Program-made: the position numbers and the translations under genes | Source of the DNA: Halichondria panicea | Taxonomy: Eukaryota > Porifera > Demospongiae > Suberitida > Halichondriidae | Length of the DNA stretch: 64,000 bases | Direction: 5' to 3' | NCBI RefSeq assembly: GCF_963675165.1 | Contig: NC_087385.1 | Coordinates: 6,498,912-6,562,911 of the forward strand | Notes under the pieces: generated by a model | Told to the model about the DNA's origin: nothing | What the model saw: the letters and a program-made list of their open reading frames with translations, nothing else | Databases searched by the model: none | In this document: piece by piece, positions 38,147 to 59,777 of the stretch | Layout: every line of letters starts with the position of its first letter | How positions within the stretch are numbered: position 1 is the stretch's first letter

Positions 38147-38986
38147 TTATTCTTGCTTTTTATCCAGCTGCTTGAGCTCATCGAGCAGTGTGTTGACAGA
38201 CAGGCAGGTGGGCTGTTGGTAGGACCCTGCTAACCTGTCCCACAGTGTAAAGAACTGACCATAGTTATACTTGTATAGCAAATGGTGATCGGTGTGATGT
38301 GCAGTGCCATTAATGAAAGGCTCCAAAATTTTGGGTACTTTACAATCTCCATCGTGAATGGACACTGTCCAGATGTTGACCATCACGAAGAGTATCAAGT
38401 ACAAACCTTTATGCAATGGGAATATGAATGGGTAAACATGGTAGGGAAGACTCTGCAGGAAGCCGTCGAGTGGATGAAATGCATGGCTGGCAAATGGAGT
38501 GGGGACCTTCCACTTATGATGTCCTTTGTGCATGTATCTGTAAATGGAGCGATGATGCAAGCCTCGGTGAATCCAGTAGATGAAGCAGTCAGTAAACATG
38601 AGAAAAGTAACTACACTGATTGCTAGGAAGAGCCAGCTAGAGTAGAATGCACTGTCATTAGAACCGTAGTAGAGTTTGCTGTATCCTCTAACTTCAAGCA
38701 CAAACATTAGGGCAGTGAGCAAACCCATAAATGGTACACTCGTTGTGGAGTAAGTGATCTCAAGGCGAACTTGGTTCTTCAGAAATTGGGGATGCTTCAT
38801 ATATGTGTGGTCAAAAACGAAATAGTAGCTAAAGCAAGCTGTAGCAAAGTAGAGCAGCCATGCACCGATGCTGGTGATAATGGACAGAGAGATGTACTGT
38901 CTCACAATGTAGTCTTCAGGCCATGACACTGGATACACAACAGGAGAAAAGAAGTATTTGTCACAAACTTGGAGAATTAGATCCAT
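38147..38986 (-). CDS. SC5D: Lathosterol oxidase (sterol C5-desaturase)
   Basis: A single-exon gene of 279 residues. SC5D introduces the C5-C6 double bond of sterols in the ER. The ATG at 38986 gives MDLILQVCDKYFFSPVVYPV, matching the human start; the extra upstream frame has no ATG. The three histidine boxes of the membrane di-iron hydroxylase family are complete: HRGLHH, HKGHH (with HAFHPLDGFLQSLPYHVYPF after it) and HHTDHH. FVFDHTYMKHPQFLKNQVRL and VNIWTVSIHDGD are almost unchanged from vertebrates. Four hydrophobic segments surround the boxes. This implies synthesis or remodelling of sterols by the host. PEMT lies 569 bases downstream on the same strand, also intronless. Confidence 0.97.
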   Translation of the reverse strand: MDLILQVCDKYFFSPVVYPVSWPEDYIVRQYISLSIITSIGAWLLYFATACFSYYFVFDHTYMKHPQFLKNQVRLEITYSTTSVPFMGLLTALMFVLEVRGYSKLYYGSNDSAFYSSWLFLAISVVTFLMFTDCFIYWIHRGLHHRSIYRYMHKGHHKWKVPTPFASHAFHPLDGFLQSLPYHVYPFIFPLHKGLYLILFVMVNIWTVSIHDGDCKVPKILEPFINGTAHHTDHHLLYKYNYGQFFTLWDRLAGSYQQPTCLSVNTLLDELKQLDKKQE

Positions 38987-39327
38987 GATTCTTGCACATA
39001 GCACAACCTAGCTAGCTTGTCTGAACTTGGAAACTGTAAGTGAAATGGATTGCACATGCATCTGCATTCCTTTGATACTATCATGTTGCATGCAATTAAT
39101 ACATTTATATAACAGGGAAAGTACGCATGATGTATTATCAGGTGATTCTATTCATAATGTCAATCACACACTAATCCAAAGCACATCACAAACTCGAGAG
39201 CCCCAAACATGTGACAGCTAACGATTATTTAATTTATATACATGACACAGCACAAAATAAAAAATAAATTTTTGACGTAACAATTTGAAAATGGCTTCAA
39301 TGTCGTACATGTATATGAGAGGATAAG

Positions 39328-42300
39328 CTACCTCTGCAATATTTTGTTAGTGGCCTCAACGGCATAATGCACACAGTCATTGACACTGACTCCTCTGTAC
39401 GAGGCTCCACATAGGGACAGGGGGAGGCCAGACACTCGCTCTGAGATCGAGTCTACAGTGGAATGAAGAGCTATGTTTAAGGAACACCTACAGTACTTTG
39501 TTGCAGATCAGCACAGCAATAGGAACACCTAGAATTGTATACTTTTAGGACTACTCACAACAAGGAAAATCACAACATTTTGTACACAGAGTACAGATAA
39601 AACCAGGCATATCATGTCACAATACAAAATCTGCTCACTTAGTTTATCGCTGTGTCCAACAGTATACTGTGCAATACTGTCTCTTAGAATAGCAGTGTTG
39701 ATGAATGAGGGTGGAGCTGTTATTCCAATCTGTCTGTTCAGCTCCTCGAGGGCAATCTGTGAGAGAGTGTCTTCATGCACAGAGCCGGGATCTCCAAACA
39801 AACCATTAAACCATTCACCTCCCATCATCACCTACACAAGACCACAATACATTTTATAAACACATGCTTAGGGAATCTACGTTGATTGTGAAGTTACGTT
39901 GCTACTTAATCACTTGGGAACATTACTCTTCAGTTTAGCTGGACATAATACGTGCATCACCACACATAATTATGTTTCAATGCAATAACTATATACACAT
40001 AATACGTGAACAGAGTGTATGTGTACATGATCAGTACTGACAGTGAGTCTGGTGGAGGGTCCGTCTCTTCTGTTCTGAGAGGGGAAGCTGGCCGAGTCAA
40101 ACACCACACCCAGTATACGAGACGACTCAGACGATGGGACAAGGTAACCAAACGCCTGCATACACACACACACACTCACACACACAGAGATACATGAATG
40201 GAGAGCTATGCATGCACACTGTTCACAGGTTACTGGATCAATGGACTCACTAATGGCTACACTCTTCCTAAATAAAGATAAACTATATGGAGGATTATGT
40301 AGCAGAATCCTGAATCAATGGTCTGAATCAATGGACTCACTAATGGCTACACTCTTCCTAAATAAATATGTGGAGGATTATGTAGCAGAATCCTGAAAAT
40401 CAATGGCCTGAGTAATGCTGCTACTCTCAATGAACGACAACATCAATTATACCTATTATGGCCCACAAACATCAGACAAAATCAGGCCTGCATGCAACAC
40501 TAGCATGTGGTTGCAACACACCACATGGCTACCATGCACATGGTTGCTATTAGGTTCTCCATATACATACACGGTGTTGCTACAATACACGTCACCTCTC
40601 TGTAGTCTCGTGGTACGATGTCCCCTGCTCTGTACTCCAGGCCCACCACACCCACTGTCACGCTGGGGATAGAGGACAAGTCATCACTCAACTGGGACTG
40701 CTCCCCTGACAGCATCTGAGAGAGGGCTGTAATGGAGGGAGATATATCAAGATGAACCCTAATTATGTATGTACACATTGAGGGGGGAGATCCTCTTCCT
40801 AGGAAGTCTACTATGTGATGTCAATCAAAGGGTAGCTACCTTGGGCGGACACTGTGGAGACCACATTATCGAACACTTCTGTTGCTTCACCAGATTTCAC
40901 CTGAGAAAGTTAAGTTAGCTACCAGGTCAACAACGAAATATAATTATGCTATTATCTTAATAGGACGGCGATTCAATGGCAATAGCATACCACTAATACT
41001 GTGATCTCACTTGGCTGATCACTAACCATTGCTTTCCCGTCTTTAAATACCAGCTGGGTACACGGTTGTTCCATTTTCACAGTGACCCCCCTCTCCTTGA
41101 TGTTAGTGAGCAGAGTATCTGGTAGAGTCTGCAGACCATCCCTGAACGTGTACACTGACCAACGCTCGTCTTTGGCCCTCTGACTTAGAGCAGATACCTC
41201 TGTGCTATCTACAGGGCCAGGGATGAATACAATGTGTGCAAATGCATTAACTGTGAGTACTTATTACTGTACATGCATGTTCAGCCAAGTAGAAACTATT
41301 CCACCATCACTTAAGTTCAGTTGATTACCGATTAGTTGATCACATGGTTAAGTAGATGACTTTCTATGACTTTGAAACACTACAAGTTAAGCACTGGCTA
41401 CAAACTTCATTGCTGACTAAGATTTTCTGATTTTCAGAAAGAACCCGTTTAAATGGTATGCTCAATTTTTTTGAATTTGGAACAAAATTTGGAACAGGCC
41501 ATAATTCCCATTTTCGGAACCCCCCCCTAAATATGTCAACCTAATATCCTGGATGCAGCCCTGCTTACCTTTGTTCAATCTGTCGAGGAGCATGCCCTTC
41601 ACCAGTGACCCGTATTTAGACTCCAGCTCTACGAGTTGAGGGAAGCAGGATCTCACACTCAATGTTTTGGCACTCGAGGCATACACACCACGACAGAGAG
41701 GGTCCACCAGGTAGTTGGTAACCTGCAATGAAAGAACATGTGAATCAGGTCTGAATAAACGAACTTAGAGATAGGACGTACTGGAAAAATCACACCAAGC
41801 CTATAAGCTCGTGATTTTTGGAACATATATTTTTACTTGAAGCAATCACTGATTCAAAAACATGATTTGATAGGCCTTTCAAAGGGCTACATAGGGTTTG
41901 AAATGGTGTAAGGATCATCACACTAACACATACCTCGTCCCCAGCCCTTCTGCTGAAAAAATCAAACACACTCTCATCCTCAGTGCCTGCTTTAGCCAGC
42001 AGCTCTCTGAGCACAACCCCTACCATAACAATAACCATATTAAAGCAGCACATATTTATTAGCCCAATGCATACCTAGGAGAGGTTTAGAGAACGGAGGC
42101 TTGGTCCTGAACAGCCAAGAGGGGCCGGACGGTAACTGTACTGGACCAGTTCTATTAGTGTAGATGAGGCGTTTCTGAGCTGCCTTGCTGGACGACCTCA
42201 CTGGAAGTACTTCATTCTCCAGACCAATTGCTGACACCTAAAGCAAGAAGCACCATCAATGCACACACTGTCCGCTTTAACTTCACTAGGATTTAAAATT

Positions 42301-42593
42301 TAAACTTAGAGATGAGCACAACATTGGGCGGTATAATTATATAATATATATACCAGTTTCATGGTGGTTTTGGCCGAGTGACCAGTTACACGTAAGCTCC
42401 TTGGCCCACACTCAAACACTGCTCCCTGACTAGTAGTGTGAGTCTTCATCCATCCTCCAACACGACTCGAGGCTTCATATAGGACAATCTCCAGACCACC
42501 TCCAGCAGCAGCAGCAGAGCCTCTACTGGCCAGGTTCCAGGCTGCAGTCAGGCCTGATATGCCACCACCTAGCACAGCAATCCTCTGAGCCAT
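39328..42593 (-). CDS. PPOX: Protoporphyrinogen oxidase
   Basis: About ten exons. PPOX oxidises protoporphyrinogen IX to protoporphyrin IX, the penultimate haem step, at the inner mitochondrial membrane. The N-terminus MAQRIAVLGGGISGLTAAWN carries the FAD-binding GxGxxG-type motif, then VLYEASSRVGGWMKTH and FECGPRSLR. Later blocks: SGPSWLFRTKPPFSKPLL, SVFDFFSRRAGDE|VTNYLV and DPLCRGVYASSAKTLSVRSC, which match human; YTFRDGLQTLPDTL; VGVVGLEYRAGDIVPRDYRE; AFGYLVPSSESSRILGVVFD; and the FAD-contacting C-terminus LPLSLCGASYRGVSVNDCVH followed by YAVEATNKILQR. Stop TAG 39330-39328. It shares a 195-base promoter with the gene starting at 42789. Confidence 0.93.
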
Positions 42594-42788
42594 TGCTTAG
42601 GTCTGTCCACACGGTCAAAGAAAGCAGATCTTTATTAATATTCAGATGTAAACAACTGTTTAAGTCAACACCACGTGTTTTTGGTAATGATCGACATTTT
42701 TCTAGTCCACGTGTCGATAAAGCGATAAGCTTTTAAAATAGTGAGAAGAAGCTAAAAGAGAACTCAGGCGGTTTGGCTTCATATAAAG
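42594..42788. promoter_or_regulatory. Shared promoter with two CACGTG E-boxes
   Basis: The start codons of PPOX (-) and the gene at 42789 (+) are 195 bases apart. Two perfect CACGTG E-boxes lie at 42672-42677 and 42708-42713, 36 bases apart. Such palindromes are bound by MYC/USF/MITF-type bHLH-ZIP factors; use here is inferred. Confidence 0.55.
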
Positions 42789-46142
<3,354 letters not shown>

Positions 46143-47127
46143 TTGTCTCATGCAATTTTTATGATAATTATTATTATTTCATTTGCATTATAAACTAGTG
46201 TTCAAGCTGGCGCTGTGCTAATGCCTCTCGCCATGTTTTTGCTTTCACTCTAAAGTATTAGAGTGTTATTAGTTTCTATAATGAATTTTATATTAAAGTT
46301 AGCTTATCTATATAAAGTCACTGAGAAGAAAAGACTTATTTACATGCATCTATTGTTGTTATTTATTGTATTATGTGGCTTACCAGGACCTCAAGAAAGA
46401 AGAAAATTGATTCTTCCAGGATCTGTAGTTCAGTGTATATAATATCTAAGAAGAAAAGACCTGTGTACATGCATATTGTTATCTATATATTGTTATATGG
46501 TAGTGTTTTGTGGCTTGATTCTGCCAGGAGGATCTGGATATTATTTTCTCACACGTGGGGAATGAGCGCGCATGCGCATTACATCCATATAGGAATAATT
46601 AAAGGGTGTGTCCAATAATGGCTACTGCTAGCTAGCTGTTTTAACAGATATTTTCTGAGTATTGTAGCTAACAAAAAGCTAGCGCTTGAGTGCAAGGCTA
46701 ACTCATATGTTGAATAGAAAGTTTGTGCGGACAGATGATGCTATGAAAGATCCTGAAGAGACTGCAACAGCCTTCAATGTGAGTCAAACTAGCCATAACT
46801 CGAGAAAGAAGCTTTAGTTTGCTAATCCACGAATCAAAATCCAAGAGAACGTGGCTAGAAGCCTATAGAAGCTGTTAGTTTTCGTCGCATTGTAACCGTT
46901 GAGCAGTTATAGCTGGAATACACACACACACAGACAGACAGACAGACACACACACAGTCAGCTTTACCGTATCCCTCGTGCGGCTACGCCTCGAGGCATA
47001 ATTAAGGAAGTGGTATAAGCTCAAGCGGATGTGGGTAAAACTTACAGTCCAGCAAGGTTGCTAATTAATATATTTCATTTATAGTAGCACTGCTCAGCAA
47101 GAAGGTTCATTTGCAAGACATTAAATT
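46143..47127. other. Intergenic region with a dispersed-repeat candidate
   Basis: No gene is supported. At about 46787-47005 a repeat-like stretch holds AGCCATAACTCGAGAAAGAA, an (AC)n/(AGAC)n run (46920-46957), then CCGTATCCCTCGTGCGGCTA and CGCCTCGAGGCATAATT, which can fold. A 19-base unit, CTCACCAATAGCTCTAACT, repeats three times at about 47182-47235 inside the first intron of the next gene. Confidence 0.5.
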
Positions 47128-53760
<6,633 letters not shown>

Positions 53761-53897
53761 CAACATGTGTGTACATGCATTCCATCACTTTTAAACCATT
53801 TTTTTTTTAATAATTATTTTACATACACCATCACTTCACTTTTATATTAAACCATTTTTTTATTGAAAGAATTATATGCATGTAATACCACACAATA

Positions 53898-54316
53898 TCA
53901 TATAGTTTTCGATGCTTTATTGGTGTCCTCTTTCACTAATGTACCTCCCTGTCTTCGGGCAAGATTCTGTAGACAAAATTATCAAATATCATTATGAATG
54001 TTCTGTGTGTATGCTACGTTAGACTTGTAAGGCTCGTACCATCTCCTTCTTGCACTTCTTGTAGGCATCGAAATACTGCTGACAAGCGTCTCTATTGTAA
54101 TTGTTGTCGTCCATACACTTGTAGGATTGTTTGGCCTCCTGGATCCATTGAGGAAACAGAGATAGAGATACAGTGAATTCTATAATGATTATATTATGTT
54201 TATAAAACCAACTGTCCAATTAAGTAGATCCAATTAGTGCCATACAATAAAAGAGTAGTTGGCACCTGTAGACAAGGATTAGTTCTTGGGTCATTCCATC
54301 TTCCACGATCACCCAT
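53898..54316 (-). CDS. CHCHD7: CHCHD7 (COX23-like) twin CX9C protein
   Basis: Three exons (54316-54266, 54138-54040, 53966-53898), all phase 0, encode 72 residues. CHCHD7 is a small protein of the mitochondrial intermembrane space, oxidised by the MIA40 pathway; its yeast relative Cox23 acts in cytochrome oxidase assembly. The sequence starts MGDRGRWNDPRTNPCLQ and continues EAKQSYKCMDDNNYNRDACQ then QYFDAYKKCKKEM. The cysteines form NPC-x8-KC (one residue short of CX9C by my count) and AC-x9-KC, as in the family, with the DNNYNRDAC block very like human DENNYDRERC. The third exon NLARRQGGTLVKEDTN is supported by phase and similarity; without it the frame would end VRALQV. It converges on the receptor kinase (137 bases). 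Confidence 0.88.
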
Positions 54317-55049
54317 CACACTACATTAGCCTAGATTCCAGCATAAAGAATGCGGCCTAGATCGAGACATGCACGTAGCTAACCTCGATACTAAGCCGAG
54401 TGTTAGAGAATAAAGTGGCCTAGATCGAGACATGATACTGAAGTCAGTACTGTATCATCTATGGTTACATGCAGCCTAGTCTCGAGGCTAAGATTGAGCT
54501 AAAATTGGGAGGAACTTTTCTAACATTAGCAAACCACCAACGTAATTAGGGAGGAGCACATTATATATTTAGCCTGTGCACGCCCCTTTTTTCTTAAAGC
54601 CTAAAATAATTTTCTGCCTATTTAACATTCCCCAAGAAATTCCTGCGCCTATTATGTTAAAATTAAAATGTGTGCCTATTAAATCGTCCTTTGCTGTAAG
54701 AAACTTTGATTATGACAATATAATGTATACATCTTATATGAAAAATGATTGATTATTTGATTCACACAACAATAATAAAGTCGGAGAATGATCAGGGGGT
54801 GATAAATAAGAGATCGAATAAAACCTGGTTGTTGGCTTATTAAAATGATTGGAACACGCACACAAACAGCTATTAAAACTTTATAAATACAAAATTGAAA
54901 TCGTTTATGCAAAGAAAATATACAATGTAGAAAATTAATAGATGCGCACCTGTTCATGCCACTTGCACATGTTTGGGAGACTGCACACACACACATATCA
55001 CAAAATTATTAATAAACTTAAAAAAGGGGGGACCCAGTCAGTCTTCAAC
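54317..55049. other. Gap with repeat fragments between CHCHD7 and the Capicua-type gene
   Basis: Two imperfect copies of AATAAAGTGGCCTAGATCGA-like sequence lie at about 54340-54375 and 54405-54440, followed by a CTCGAGGCTA foldback-type piece at 54478-54496. From about 54580 the DNA is AT-rich. No gene is supported. Confidence 0.5.
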
Positions 55050-58000
55050 TTAATGTTTCTTCCCAGACTGTCCCCTCAGCTCGCGTCTGAATGGATAGAG
55101 ATTAGCGTGATATAATTGCAGTGGTAATATGTGTAATGGATGCATGCCTAGCTGAGGGGGATCGGAATGTCAGAGAGACAAAAGTCTGAAAGAGAAATAG
55201 CTCCTTCACCAATACTTGAAAGTGATCTAAATTAGCTAAGTACCAAACAGCTAGACTTGTAATTAACTCAAAGAGAGTATGAATTAAGGAAGCAATGAAT
55301 AAACTTAACTAATTTGCTAGACAATTAGGCATGTAGAGCACATCTGCCCGCTGTTATAAGTACACTATACACTTGGGCCTAATCAGTCAACAACAGAGCA
55401 ACAGTGTGGGAGTAAAATGCAGGACCACCTTGTCATCACCACAGAAACTAAGGAATTAGGTAATCAATACTACTAATGGACAGCTAGTGCATGCAGGACA
55501 ACACCAATACACAATGCGGTCTCACCTTCCAATGCCACCTTCGTCGCTTAGCTCCCTGTCTGAACAGCTGTCTCGGTCGCCACCTGCCTCGGAGTCTGTA
55601 CTGCTCGAGTTGTTGTGACCCGACAGTGAGACTACCGGGAAACTATCCAACCGACGCACAGAGGAGGAATCAGGTGACATGTGAGCCTCGTCGTCAGGGA
55701 GACTCTGCGAGCTGGAGAGGGGTTTGGTTAGGGAGCTTCGTATGCACACCAAAGGTTCCGTGCGGCTATTAGTGGAAGCCATTAACGAACTGGAGGGCAT
55801 TTCAGCAAACGGTAGAGAAGAGGAGCTGCTCTGAGTAGTGGGGTAGTAAGTGAGCGGGACGTACGAGTTAGGAGCAGTTCTCTGAGGTAGATAAGCATAG
55901 CAGTTTGATGCATACAAGCCAGAGCCGGTGGATCCGGACGGAGGGCAATAATGATGAGATCCAACAGAGGGGGTTGTCGAGTAGCCACTGTATGCCGGAG
56001 AGTATACGGCTGTTGAAGACAGTCCCGTAGACACACCATAGGTATTGTAATTGGCGTATCCAGGGTAATACGAAGAGTTGTACGCCATTTGTCCAAGTGG
56101 GGGTGGATGAGAAAAGTTATTGACTGACATCGCAGGTTTCAGAGGATCGTGGTTTAACGGAACAGTACCAGTGGCATCACCGGAGGCACTGGTTGGTACC
56201 TTATCCAGCACAGCGTTAGCGGAGTTCGGGCGCTCGTCAGCAATGGTGACGGCTGGAACCGATAGCTCTGAGAGTGAACTCGAGCGTTTCTTCTCGATGA
56301 GTGATTGCGGTGAGAAAGAGGAGGAGTCTGTGCTCATGGCGACACCACTGTCAGGACTGTGTCTGGGGCCAGCAGAGGTGGTCTGGTGGGGACTGCTCAC
56401 TACAATCTCAGTTGAGCTCTGGGCCTGGGGAGAAAGAAGACAATAACAACCAGAAGAACATCAGATAGGATAAGAAGTACCACAGTACTCCACAGTTTAT
56501 ACAACAACAGGCCTCAGGCCATAATAAAGGTACCATCTACAAATATAAATATTTCCATGATAAGGATATTAAATTCTAGTTACACTTGGTTTCTTACTAA
56601 ATACCACATTGGCCTCTCCCCTAGTCCACTTATACAGAGGTCAGATACACACTGACTAACAATTGTAAGAAAAACACAACAATACTTGTTTACTTAAGCA
56701 TATGGTGACCAACCTAATCACATAGAAAGGATGCATGCATGCATGGAATGAGACAGTATGTTACCACATAATATTGCGCATGCAGCATGAACATGATTAT
56801 ACGTCCCCACAAGGGAGAGTCACAAGGAGCCCGTGTGAAAGCAGCCTAGTAGTACATGACCTAGAAATCACGGTTGACACAATAAACTTGGCAAGAAGCA
56901 GCCCCCATAAAGTCAATTTAGGAAACACACAATCATACAAGTGAGCAGCATTAGAGTCGCATAATACAAACAAGCATTAAAGGAATCATTCCCTGTGCTC
57001 TTCCTATGCTCAATATAAGGAAGCATAGACAGGTGGCTGCAAGGCCAAATGCAATAAGGTGAAACACCCTCTCTAATTGTCTAGCAAATAACACTTGTGG
57101 TTAGAATTATAAAAGCTGAGAACAAACACATTATGACTGGGCTAACCTGGGTGACAGATATCTCCTTCTCCATCAGGTTGTTGGAGTTACTAGAGTTTGT
57201 GTTGACAGAATGGGTAGGAGCTTGATACACAGTAGAGCTTGGGTAAGAGAATTGTCCTGCGAAACTTGCAGAGTGTGGAAATCCAGGGAAGTGAGGTGGT
57301 GCCACAGGTATGGAGTGGGTCACAGAAGAGTGGGCTCGCCTCGTCATCTTTGGTCTGGGGTACGTGTGTTGGAATTGAAATCGCCCTGTTAGATCTTGGA
57401 ACCGAATGGGATTTGCCTGTGAGGAGTAAGCAAAGACATCGTTCGTGAGAGGAGAGGTCACGAGGGGCGATGGTGAGGGTGAGTAAGCAGTACTACTCTT
57501 GGAGCTTCCCAGTGAGGCCAGACCAACCACAGCCAACTGTTCCGACTCACTGAATTCCTCCCACGACTGACGAGAAAGATCCATACTTCCTTCTCCAATC
57601 GACTGTTTGCGTAAAAGTCCATTGCTACTTGCGTACATATCAATCCCGTGGTGGTTACGAGCAAGAACAGTGCTTTGAGAGTGGATCCTTCTGCGTTTGT
57701 ATTCAAAGTCCATTGTTGCTGACTTGCTAGACTCAGTGGACAGACTCCTCTTCACACTAGTACTTGGAGAACGTCTTGGCATAGGTATCAGAGGCGGAGT
57801 GGGAGAGTTCAGATGCTTAGAGCACAGTCCACATTTCTGAGATTCTTTCCAGCAATCATCGACTCCACATAATCTCCGCCATTGTTTACCATTGAACTTT
57901 TTCTTAACACCTTCTGGGGTAACAATAATTTCTCCTTTCTTAGCTCCTTTGAAGTCCTTTAGTTTCACTCTCGGTCCTCTTGTTGCGGGGTTATAGAAAT

Positions 58001-59777
58001 CAATCTGCGGTTGAGGCATTGTCCCCGCTTGGGACACGAGTGGAGGTAGAACAGCTTGGTTGGCCTGTGGAGACACCGGGAGATTAGAGGAGTGTGCCGC
58101 ATGTAGAGTGCCGTGGGAGAGGGGCTGGGATGGGGAGGTCGCACAAAACGGTTGCTGGGCAAATTCGACGGATTGTGGAGAATCATTAATCGGCTGCGAT
58201 GGGACAGGCTCCATATATGATCTTGGTAGAGTGCCCAGTGTCTGCATTGGACCGTAAGTGGGTGTGGGGGAGGATTCTTTTGGACCGTCTGATTGTTGCG
58301 AGTGCCTGCACGGAGAAACATCAATTTGATAGACATTTTGTGCCTCGGAGCCATTGGAACAGGGGAGTGAAGCGGAGGGCGCTTCGTACTCTGTGCCGTA
58401 CATGTTGATCAATCCAGGAGTGCACTTCACAGACTTCATACCAGTTAACATTCTCAAGTTTTGCACGGGATGCCAGGATAACATAGACTGATTGTCTAAA
58501 ACTCCACACAAATTACTATCCGGCTCAACTTGGTACACTTTTCTACAATGATACTCTTCTGAATCTAAAGATGCTCTTACTAGAACCTTAGTGCCAGGGA
58601 TTAGTTTATCTTTTGAAGGGTCTTTGTTGAAAACTATCGTTAGATCTTCTCTGTGTGAAAGTGGCTCTTCGTTGTCCGTAGATACTGAGAAGATCAGCGA
58701 ATATGGTAGAATATTAAGCTTCACTTCAATGAACTGCTGCTGATCAGTTTTTATAATGACTGCCGGCTGGTAAGAGTCCTTCCACCGCACTAGTACCTTG
58801 TCACCAACAGAGCAGCTGCTCTTGGTCTGCAAGGAAGAAAAATACAGTGTATATAATTAACACGTGTATATACACAGTATAATTATAGATTCCTTTTGTA
58901 AATGCCTGCTGGCCTTCACGCAACATGTACTGTGGTAGATGCATGCATGGATGCAGCAGACAGCATCTGAATCTAGAACATTGCTAAACAACATAACTTA
59001 TCAGTCTGGCTCAACTACAGTTCTTGCTACAGGGCAGTAATGGCTGTCTAGTCTCAAGCAAATAACTAACATGTGCTTTATACAACACCAATTGACACGT
59101 GTGTATACAACTTGGAGCTGAGTAGCTGCAAATCGAGTGTCGATTAACCAGTCGCAAAAAAATGACCTCATAAAAGGGCAGGTGTGTTTTCAGAAAAGGA
59201 AGCCTCTGCCATAGTACTACACAGGGTTGTTCCATGGGAGACAGGCTGTGAGGTAAGCTGGCACAGGAAATGTGGCAATACACTGCAATAGCTTATTGTA
59301 CACAAGAAGAATTGAACACTCCATCCCTCCCTTGATATTCAAGATAGACTCTATAAATTATATAGTATTGCGGAGAGATACCCGAGGTGACGACGACGAC
59401 GTAATAATCACCGAAATCTCTTAATCTTCACACAACTTTTGATAAGGCCTCTAGCTAAACCAACTACAGCTGAGTCCGAAGCCAATACAAACCAACCACC
59501 CACGCACAGCTCGGAGATAACTTCTTGCATGCAAAGTTGAGATAAACCACCAGCCACTAAGGAGCCATAATGCATAACTATGTCCAACACAAAATCTCTT
59601 TATACCAACTGTCTACATGCATGTACTACTAATGATGATAGAACAGAAATGAGCATGCACTGATGGTCTACAATAACATACTGACCATACCTAACTCCTT
59701 TTATAAGCTGCAGTGCTTACTCCAGTCTCAGTTGTACAACTGCTGCTTACTCCACAGGTAGCTTTACTCACAGCCAT
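55050..59777 (-). CDS. Capicua (CIC-L)-type protein lacking a visible HMG box
   Basis: Certain coding exons are 58829-57145 and 56426-55526. I add a terminal exon 55086-55050 ([12 protein letters not shown], stop) and a first exon ATGGCT at 59777-59772, both phase-compatible with good splice sites. Capicua is an HMG-box repressor downstream of RTK/ERK signalling; its long isoform has an N-terminal Tudor-like part and a conserved zinc-binding block. Here [20 protein letters not shown] opens the Tudor-like part. [20 protein letters not shown] then [10 protein letters not shown], ending CGLCSKHL, matches the CIC-L block with a CX4C...CX2H pattern. [20 protein letters not shown] matches the CIC-L VSLGSS/SPSPSP region. 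[15 protein letters not shown] and [17 protein letters not shown] correspond to the part before the human HMG box. No HMG box or C1 domain was found downstream. The 5' exon is the least certain part. Confidence 0.75.

Noticed and set aside
46970-47000. tRNA-derived SINE promoter in the CTCGTGCGGCTACGCCTCGAGG stretch
   Set aside because: It can fold but does not match A or B box consensus well enough on either strand.
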